Below, in pieces: positions 15,805 to 22,773 of a DNA stretch of 34,353 bases. The DNA comes from an uncultured Treponema sp. (GTDB lineage: Bacteria > Spirochaetota > Spirochaetia > Treponematales > Treponemataceae). Below the pieces are notes generated by a model. That model was not told the origin of the DNA. It worked only from the letters and a program-made list of their open reading frames with translations, and searched no databases. The stretch covers positions 1-34,353 of the forward strand of contig CAMEET010000016.1 in the NCBI GenBank assembly GCA_945915085.1, written 5' to 3'. Positions within the stretch are counted from its first letter, which is position 1; every line of letters begins with the position of its first letter. The position numbers and the translations under genes were made by a program.

Positions 15805-16866
15805 ATGAAGTTTTACGGCGAACTTTTGATTTTTGTACTGCTTTTTATCACAAATTTTCGAGTTTTTTTTGCTAAAAAACCGCGAAGAGACCCTCTGACT
15901 GTTGTTGCCCCGTTTACATTTCTGCTTTCAATTCTTCAGATTATTGCATGGGGAGTAGAATTGCTGACGGTTTTAGGATTTGTGATTGCATTTCTTGTAC
16001 TTATTTCAAATTTTCATGCACTTTTCCGGTATTCTGAGCAGCTTTACATCGACCGTTACAGTCCACTTATGAAATTTTGGGCAGTTTTAACTACTTTTTT
16101 ATCCACAGTTGCAATTGCTGCCACATTTTTAACGGCACCTGTGGAATTTTCTCCCAGTGAATTAAATGTTCAGAAAAATCTCACAAATTATAATGGAAGT
16201 TTCCGTGCTGGTTTTCAAAAAGCAAATCTTTTTTCATATACTAATGTAAACTTGTATACATTTTCTCCTGAAGAAAATAATAAGAATATTTTGAAAACAG
16301 ACTCGCAGGACGAAGAAAAACCTGTTATTCTGTTTTTTCCTGATAAACGTGCTGACACTCAAAATTATATTCCTTATCTTCAGCTTTTGGCTCAAAAAGG
16401 TTTTACTGTGATGTCAGCTGATTTTTTCTGTGATGATGTCAAATGGATGCATTCTTTTGAGGATTTTAAGCTTTTACGCCAAACTGCATTAGTAATCCAA
16501 AGTCTGCAGGATAACCAGAAATTTATGGCTCAGAGGGAATTTTATTCCTATAATATTTTGCAGGAATGTCAAGCCATGCTTCAGTTTGTTGACCAGAATC
16601 TTTCTCCACAAACAAAAATTTTTCTTGTGAGTGATGTGATGGGAAATTCTGCTATAAGTGATTTTGCAAAAATGAACAGTTCCAGAGTTAATTCAGTATT
16701 TTTTCTGGATTCTGTAGAAGAATATAAGACTGCAGGATACGGTTGTGTGGAGCAGACATCACCGCTTACAGCTTATTTGCTTGGTCAAAAACGTGAAAAA
16801 ACTTTTTACACGCCAAAAATTCTTGCAGAACGAACTTATCAGCATTTTTGTAAAAACAGTTTATAA
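15805..16866 (+). CDS. Membrane-anchored protein with alpha/beta-hydrolase-like C-terminal domain
   Basis: Three to four N-terminal TM helices, then KPVILFFPDKRADTQNYIPYLQLLAQKGFTVMSADFF (hydrolase-like beta3/alphaA) and FLVSDVMGNSAIS at the nucleophile-elbow position. Confidence 0.55.
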   Translation: MKFYGELLIFVLLFITNFRVFFAKKPRRDPLTVVAPFTFLLSILQIIAWGVELLTVLGFVIAFLVLISNFHALFRYSEQLYIDRYSPLMKFWAVLTTFLSTVAIAATFLTAPVEFSPSELNVQKNLTNYNGSFRAGFQKANLFSYTNVNLYTFSPEENNKNILKTDSQDEEKPVILFFPDKRADTQNYIPYLQLLAQKGFTVMSADFFCDDVKWMHSFEDFKLLRQTALVIQSLQDNQKFMAQREFYSYNILQECQAMLQFVDQNLSPQTKIFLVSDVMGNSAISDFAKMNSSRVNSVFFLDSVEEYKTAGYGCVEQTSPLTAYLLGQKREKTFYTPKILAERTYQHFCKNSL

Positions 16867-16926
16867 ATGAAAAACTTTTTTTACAGTTAATCAGGCAACT
16901 TTTAGCCTAATTTTTTTGGAGACGAT

Positions 16927-17694
16927 ATGAATTTATTTGATTTTAATAATTATCTAAACAGTTTTTTATGTAAAGAAAATTTTTTACCTGATCCTTCAAA
17001 AAACGGTATTCAGATTCAAAATGCAGAACCTTTATCTAAAGAAATAAAAACTGTAGCTTTTGCCGTTGATGCCTGCGAGGAATCAGCTTTGACTGCAGCT
17101 CAAAATCATGCTGATGTTCTTGTCTGTCATCATGGAATTTTTTGGGGAAACTGCTCTCCGATTGTTGATTCACATTACAAACGCATCTCAACTTTTATCA
17201 AAAATGATTTGGCTTTGATTGCGTATCATTTACCTTTGGATGCAAATAATCCTTATGGAAATAATTTTGGTCTGGCAAATAAAATCGGTCTCAAAAATAC
17301 AGAACAGTTTGGTTTTTGGCACAATATGAAAATCGGAGTTCGCGGAGAATTTGAGTCCCCTTTATCTATAGAAGAAATATCTCATTTGGTTGGAAAACAC
17401 ACTCACACAGAACCAATTTTATTCCCATTTGGAAAAAAGCAGATTAAAACTGTGGGAATTTCTTCGGGTGGTTCAAGTGATTTAACGCAACAGGCTGCAG
17501 ATGAAAAATTGGATCTTTTCATTTCCGGCGAATTTGCACACGAAGACTATCATTTGGCACAGGAACTTGGCATTAACGTAATTGCAGCAGGTCATTATGG
17601 TACTGAAATTATTGGAGTTTCACTGTTAAAAGAAAAAGTTGAAAAAGAACTGGCACTCAAAACTTTTTTTATTGATTTGCCGACAGGTTTATAA
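16927..17694 (+). CDS. Nif3-like dinuclear metal centre protein
   Basis: PSKNGIQI, VLVCHHGIFWG, AYHLPLDAN, GNNFGLA, SGGSSDL, DLFISGEFAHEDYHLAQELGINVIAAGHYGTE. Confidence 0.9.
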   Translation: MNLFDFNNYLNSFLCKENFLPDPSKNGIQIQNAEPLSKEIKTVAFAVDACEESALTAAQNHADVLVCHHGIFWGNCSPIVDSHYKRISTFIKNDLALIAYHLPLDANNPYGNNFGLANKIGLKNTEQFGFWHNMKIGVRGEFESPLSIEEISHLVGKHTHTEPILFPFGKKQIKTVGISSGGSSDLTQQAADEKLDLFISGEFAHEDYHLAQELGINVIAAGHYGTEIIGVSLLKEKVEKELALKTFFIDLPTGL

Positions 17695-17759
17695 TTCAAT
17701 TTTTTGTTTTTCTGTGTTTTTTCCTTTAAACATAAATTATAAAGAGGTATATTTAAAAT

Positions 17760-18290
17760 ATGGACAAAAATCTTAAATCTAAATTATTGCCGTTGAGTTT
17801 AGCATTATTTGTTATCATTCTTGATCAAATCACAAAAACACTTGTTGTAAAAAATATTCCGCTTTACACAATTGGTGCAGAGTTTTTCGGTGATTTTTTG
17901 AGAATTATTCATGTTTCAAATACTGGAGTAGCTTTTAGCGTTGGGGCATCATGGTCTGATATAGTTCGTTTTGCCTCATTTGTAATAGTTCCTGTTATTG
18001 TCATCGTTCTCGTTTTTATCGTATATTTCAGAAATAATGAATGGACAGTTTTACAGCGATGGGCAATTATGGGAATTGTTGGCGGTGGAATTGGAAATTT
18101 GATAGACAGAGCTTTTAGAGATGAGGGTGTTGTTGATTTTATTGATGTAAAATTCTTTGGCATTTTTGGATTAGAAAGATGGCCAACTTTTAATGTTGCT
18201 GATTCTGCAATAATTGTTTTCGGTATTTTACTCGCAATTACATTTATCATTTCCATAAAAAAAGATAAATCAACAGAAAAATCTAAATAA
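17760..18290 (+). CDS. lspA: Lipoprotein signal peptidase (signal peptidase II)
   Basis: LDQITKTLV, SNTGVAFSVG, GGIGNLIDRAF, VVDFIDVKF, FNVADSAIIVFG. Confidence 0.95.
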   Translation: MDKNLKSKLLPLSLALFVIILDQITKTLVVKNIPLYTIGAEFFGDFLRIIHVSNTGVAFSVGASWSDIVRFASFVIVPVIVIVLVFIVYFRNNEWTVLQRWAIMGIVGGGIGNLIDRAFRDEGVVDFIDVKFFGIFGLERWPTFNVADSAIIVFGILLAITFIISIKKDKSTEKSK

Positions 18291-18314
18291 AACAAATAAA
18301 TTTTGAGGTGAACT

Positions 18315-18701
18315 ATGAACATGGACAATTTAGACGAAGAAGAAAAAGCAAGACATAAACAGGAAAAGATTGAATACCGCAACAAAAAACGATTTTCTTC
18401 TATTTTTTTGTTTATTGCAACAGTTTTTGAAATAATAGAAACATTTCTTATCATTCTTTTGTTGATTATTGGTTCAGTTGCCATTACTACACGATTTGTT
18501 GATGTAAACAGTGCTTTGTTTTCAAACATTCTTGGCATAATTATCATTGTTTTTTCTCTTGGTGGACTTATAATCGGTTTCATCATTTACAAAAAAGCAA
18601 TGGGTTGGGCTATAAATAAGTTTAATCTACAGGATAAACTTCTCGAAGATGTAACTTCACACTATATCAAAAAAAATGAAGAAGAGGAAAAACTTAGATG
18701 A
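18315..18701 (+). CDS. Small protein with two TM helices, unknown function
   Basis: Charged N-terminus and two hydrophobic helices; GAGGTG upstream; stop overlaps the mtnN start (ATGA). Confidence 0.75.
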   Translation: MNMDNLDEEEKARHKQEKIEYRNKKRFSSIFLFIATVFEIIETFLIILLLIIGSVAITTRFVDVNSALFSNILGIIIIVFSLGGLIIGFIIYKKAMGWAINKFNLQDKLLEDVTSHYIKKNEEEEKLR

Positions 18702-19387
18702 TTGGAATAATTGGCGCGATGGAAAGCGAAGTTAAAGCAATTTATGAAAAAATGACTTCAAAGCAGGAAATAAAACTCTGCGATTTAACTTTCTACAAAG
18801 GTTTTCTTTGGGAAAAAGAAGTTGTCGTTGTAAAATGCGGTGTGGGAAAAGTGAACGCAGCTCTTTGCACTCAAATTCTGATTTCAAATTTTCATCCAGA
18901 CCAGATGATTAATACTGGAATTGCAGGAGCTACAGGAGAAGGGCTTAAAATTTATGATTTTGTGATTTCAACAGAATCTGTTTATCACGATTTTGACACA
19001 GTTGCATTTGGATACAAACTCGGTCAGGTACCGGGACTTCCTGAAACATTAAAAGCTGATGAAAAATTAATCTGCACTTTTGAAAATGCTTTTTATAAAA
19101 CAGATTTTTCTGCATCGCATAAAATTAAAAAAGGAACAATTGCCAGTGGAGATCAGTTTATTTCTGATTCCGAAAAAAAATCTTTCATTGTTCAGAATTT
19201 TCATCCTGAATGTGTAGAAATGGAAGGTGCTGCAATTGCACAAACTTGTTATAAAAATCAAGTGCCTTTTGTAATTGTCAGATGTATGTCTGATTGCGCC
19301 GATGACAATGTTCAGTCAGTCTATGATGAAGAAAAAGCAGCAGATTTTAGCAGCAGATTTCTTTTGGAAGCAGTCAGTAAAATGTAA
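18698..19387 (+). CDS. mtnN: 5'-methylthioadenosine/S-adenosylhomocysteine nucleosidase
   Basis: MIGIIGAMESEVKAIYEKM, VVVKCGVGKVNAALCTQ, NTGIAGA, GTIASGDQFI, VEMEGAAIAQTC, RCMSDCAD. Confidence 0.94.
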   Translation: MIGIIGAMESEVKAIYEKMTSKQEIKLCDLTFYKGFLWEKEVVVVKCGVGKVNAALCTQILISNFHPDQMINTGIAGATGEGLKIYDFVISTESVYHDFDTVAFGYKLGQVPGLPETLKADEKLICTFENAFYKTDFSASHKIKKGTIASGDQFISDSEKKSFIVQNFHPECVEMEGAAIAQTCYKNQVPFVIVRCMSDCADDNVQSVYDEEKAADFSSRFLLEAVSKM

Positions 19388-19503
19388 AATTTAGCTTTCT
19401 GTCTGATTCTGATGTTTTTTAGATTTGTAAAAAAAACATTCGGCCAGTAATCTAGATTGTAGATTGATTGATAGAGATTTTTTGAAAAAAAAAGAGGTAT
19501 TTT

Positions 19504-19971
19504 ATGGAAAAAAAATATAATGTTGACAGTTTTAATCTTGATCATACAAAAGTAAAAGCTCCTTTTGTGCGACTTGCAGGAACAAAAAAAGGAACAAAAG
19601 GTGATATTGTTACAAAATTTGACATTCGCTTTTGTCAGCCAAACAAGGAATTTATGTCTACAGGAGCAATTCATACTCTTGAACATCTGATGGCAGAATA
19701 TATTCGTGACGAAATGGATGGCGTAATTGATTTAAGTCCTATGGGATGCCGAACTGGTTTTTATTTCACAGTGTTTGGAGAACACAACGAAGAAGAAATT
19801 TCAAAAGTATTTTTAAGTGTTTTGGAAAAAGTTTCTGTCTGGGATAAACCTGTTCCTGCTACAACAGAAGCAGAATGTGGAAATTATCGTGACCACGATC
19901 TGGAAGGAGCAAAAAAATATGCAAAACAGTGGTGCGATGGAATTAAACAAAAAGGTTGGAGTGCATTTTAA
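19504..19971 (+). CDS. luxS: S-ribosylhomocysteine lyase (AI-2 synthesis)
   Basis: SFNLDHTKVKAPFVR, GAIHTLEHLMAEYIR, SPMGCRTGFY, ECGNYRDHDLEGAK. Confidence 0.97.
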   Translation: MEKKYNVDSFNLDHTKVKAPFVRLAGTKKGTKGDIVTKFDIRFCQPNKEFMSTGAIHTLEHLMAEYIRDEMDGVIDLSPMGCRTGFYFTVFGEHNEEEISKVFLSVLEKVSVWDKPVPATTEAECGNYRDHDLEGAKKYAKQWCDGIKQKGWSAF

Positions 19972-20004
19972 TCATCATTAAATTAACAATATAAAAGGAA
20001 TGAT

Positions 20005-21495
20005 ATGAACCTTCTTACAAAACTTAAAGAAACAGCCATTTCTGTTTTTCCCGTTATGTTAATAGTTTTGATTCTGGGACTTTTTATTGTTCCAATCGAT
20101 AAAACATTGTTATGCGGATTTATTGTGAGTGGAATTCTGCTTACTTTGGGATTGACAATTTTTCTTTTAGGTGTAGATTTGGGAATTCAGCCCATGGGAG
20201 AAAGAACTGGTGCCGCTTTGACAAACAAAAAAAATCTCTTTCTTCTATTATCTTGTGCTTTTGTAATTGGATTTATTGTCACTGCAGCAGAACCTGATAT
20301 TCAGGTTTTTGCTTCGCAGGTGAAAAATCATTTTCCGAGCATTTCAAAACCTGTTTTTACAATTGCTATTGCAACTGGAGTAGGATTATTTATCACAATC
20401 GGACTGTTAAAAACTGTTTTGAATTGGTCACTTAAATGGACACTGTTCATTTTCTATGTTATTTTATTTACGATTTTAACTTTTGTTTCAGACAGTTTTG
20501 TTGGCATTGGTTTTGATTCTGGCGGCGCAACAACAGGACCAATGACAGTTCCTTTTATCATGGCACTTGGACTTGGTGTTTCTTCCGTTCGTGCCACAAA
20601 CGACAACAAAAACTCTTTTGGATTAACTGGAATAGCCTCTTTAGGACCTGTGATTGCTGCTCTGATTTATTCTTTTTTTGTGAATCAAAATATAAATGTA
20701 GCAGAGAATTCTACTGCACATGCAATTACAGTTGCACAAACAGGATTTTTAGCCAAAATTTTTCTTCCTTTTGCACAATGCTTTTTACATGTTTTACAGG
20801 AAGCGTTAATTTCCATTTTACCGTTGTTCGTTTTGTTTATCGTTTTTCAAATCTTCCTTTTAAAAATGACAAAACGACAGGTTATCAGAATGACGATAGG
20901 TTTTTTCTATAGTTTTACAGGACTTTTATTATTTCTAGTTGGTGTGAACGGTGGATTCATGCAGACCGGAGAAGTTCTTGGCAAAACTTTGGGAGAAATG
21001 GTTGCACAAAACGGTGGAATCTGGTATCTCATTTTGATTGTAACAGGACTTTTACTTGGTGCCATTATTGTTTGTGCTGAACCAGCAGTATGGGTTTTGA
21101 GCGAACAAGTTGAAGCTGTAAGCGGAGGTACAATCAAACGAAAAGTGCTGCTTGTTTTTCTGTCTGTTGGAACTGCCATTGCCATAGGTCTTTCTTTATG
21201 GCGTTCAATTGCAGGAGTAAATCTGCGTTTCATTTTAATTCCAGGATACATCATTGCTTTTATACTGATGATTTTTTCTCCAGATTTATTCACAGGAATT
21301 GCGTTCGATTCAGGCGGAGTTGCTTCAGGACCATTAACATCAACATTTGTACTTTCTTTTACAATAGGAGCTGCAAACGGATGTGGAAAAACCAATGATT
21401 CATTTGGTGTGATTTCGCTAGTAGCACTCATGCCGTTGATTGCCATTCAGATTATGGGAATTATCTTTAAACTAAAAACAAAAAAGAGAGGGTAA
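20005..21495 (+). CDS. Membrane protein with two DUF1538-type repeats
   Basis: Internal duplication: AAEPDIQVFASQV / CAEPAVWVLSEQV and GIGFDSGGATTGPMTVPFIMALGLG / GIAFDSGGVASGPLTSTFVLSFTIG. Confidence 0.85.
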   Translation: MNLLTKLKETAISVFPVMLIVLILGLFIVPIDKTLLCGFIVSGILLTLGLTIFLLGVDLGIQPMGERTGAALTNKKNLFLLLSCAFVIGFIVTAAEPDIQVFASQVKNHFPSISKPVFTIAIATGVGLFITIGLLKTVLNWSLKWTLFIFYVILFTILTFVSDSFVGIGFDSGGATTGPMTVPFIMALGLGVSSVRATNDNKNSFGLTGIASLGPVIAALIYSFFVNQNINVAENSTAHAITVAQTGFLAKIFLPFAQCFLHVLQEALISILPLFVLFIVFQIFLLKMTKRQVIRMTIGFFYSFTGLLLFLVGVNGGFMQTGEVLGKTLGEMVAQNGGIWYLILIVTGLLLGAIIVCAEPAVWVLSEQVEAVSGGTIKRKVLLVFLSVGTAIAIGLSLWRSIAGVNLRFILIPGYIIAFILMIFSPDLFTGIAFDSGGVASGPLTSTFVLSFTIGAANGCGKTNDSFGVISLVALMPLIAIQIMGIIFKLKTKKRG

Positions 21496-21499
21496 CTTT

Positions 21500-22147
21500 A
21501 TGTATAAATTGATTATAAGTATTGTGCCTCATAATTGCGGAGAAATAATTACAGGTGCAGCAGTTGAAGCAGGTGCAACAGGCGGAACAATTTTGATGGG
21601 GCGCGGAACAGCACAAAACAATATTTTACAGTTACTCGGATTAGGTGAAACTTCGAAAGATATTGCATACATTCTGACGAAAACAGAACAGACTTTGCAA
21701 ATCATTGAAAAAATAAAGGAAGTTACTGGTTCTAGAAAAAATCATTTTGGAATTCTTTTTACAGTAAATGTTAATGCTTTTATAAAAAGTGGTGAAGCAA
21801 AATTCAAGAAAAATGGAGGTGATTTTATGGAAAACAACAATGAATCTTACGAAATGATAAATGTTATAGTAAATAAAGGTTATGCCGAAGACGCAATGGA
21901 TGCCGCAAGAAAAGCAGGTGCTGGCGGCGGTACAATCATAAATGCACGTGGAACTGCAAAACCAGGCGATGCAACATTTTTTGGTGTTGACATCATTCCT
22001 GAAAAGGAAATGTTATTTATTTTGACCGAAAAAAACAAAAAAGACGATATCATAAAAGCAATTTCTTCGTTGGAGTGTTTTAAGAAAACAGGAAGCGGAA
22101 TAATCTTTTGCAATCAGGCAGAAAATTTTACTTTTCTTGGAAAATAA
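21500..22147 (+). CDS. Tandem-fused PII-like (P-II family) protein
   Basis: Two PII-like halves: EAGATGGTILMGRGTAQ...IAYILTKTEQTLQIIEKI and KAGAGGGTIINARGTAKPGDATFFGVDIIPEKEMLFILTEKNKKDDIIKAI. Confidence 0.82.
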   Translation: MYKLIISIVPHNCGEIITGAAVEAGATGGTILMGRGTAQNNILQLLGLGETSKDIAYILTKTEQTLQIIEKIKEVTGSRKNHFGILFTVNVNAFIKSGEAKFKKNGGDFMENNNESYEMINVIVNKGYAEDAMDAARKAGAGGGTIINARGTAKPGDATFFGVDIIPEKEMLFILTEKNKKDDIIKAISSLECFKKTGSGIIFCNQAENFTFLGK

Positions 22148-22165
22148 ATTTCTTTCTAAAAACAC

Positions 22166-22181
22166 TTGAATAATTATTCAA
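22166..22181. promoter_or_regulatory. Candidate ArsR/SmtB-type operator
   Basis: Perfect 16-bp palindrome TTGAATAATTATTCAA (TGAA-N6-TTCA core) upstream of the ArsR-family gene. Confidence 0.6.
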
Positions 22182-22237
22182 ATGATATTATATTCTACTC
22201 AGATAATATTGATTGCAATCAGATAGTTGGAGGCTGC

Positions 22238-22609
22238 ATGAAAAAATCTGAAAATCTGGACATTTGCTGTGAAATTCACAGAGAAACTGTTCATGAAATT
22301 GGAAAAATATTTCCTCAGGAACAAACTATGTTCTCTCTTTCTGATTTTTTTAAGCTTTTTGGGGACAACACTAGAATCAAGATTCTTTATTCACTTTTGA
22401 AAAATGAATTATGTGTATGCGACATTGCAGCGTTATTAAAAATGACTGTCTCTGCTATTTCCCATCAATTAAAATTGTTGAGGGAAGCAAATCTTGTAAA
22501 AACAAGGCGCGATGGCAAAGCAATTTTTTATTCGTTGGCTGATGAACATGTTTCAAAGATTATTGAATTTGGAATGGAACACATATTCGAAAAAGTTGTA
22601 GCGGAATAA
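22238..22609 (+). CDS. ArsR/SmtB family metal-responsive repressor
   Basis: LFKLFGDNTRIKILYSLLKNELCVCDIAALLKMTVSAISHQLKLLREANLVKTRRDGKAIFYSLAD. ATG at 22238 with GGAGG; the longer ORF in the track overlaps the putative operator. Confidence 0.9.
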   Translation: MKKSENLDICCEIHRETVHEIGKIFPQEQTMFSLSDFFKLFGDNTRIKILYSLLKNELCVCDIAALLKMTVSAISHQLKLLREANLVKTRRDGKAIFYSLADEHVSKIIEFGMEHIFEKVVAE

Positions 22610-22619
22610 TCGGGTTCAA

Positions 22620-22745
22620 AACCTGTGAGCGCTGGGAGGGGCGCCGAAGGCGGTCACCGCAACGACGGGAGGAAACGTAGTGAACGACCAGAGTGAGGAG
22701 ACTGGAGCGACAGCGGAACCCCGTACATAGCGTCCTCGAAGAGGC
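22620..22745 (-). repeat. GC-rich mosaic interspersed repeat, copy C
   Basis: Reverse complement contains GGGGTTCCGCTGTCGCTCCAG and CGCCTTCGGCGCCCCTCCCAG, matching GGGGTTCCGCTATCGCTCCAG and TGCCTTCGGCACCCCTACTAT of copy A. Confidence 0.75.
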
Positions 22746-22773
22746 ACAGCCAGATAAATCTAAAGAGGTTTTT

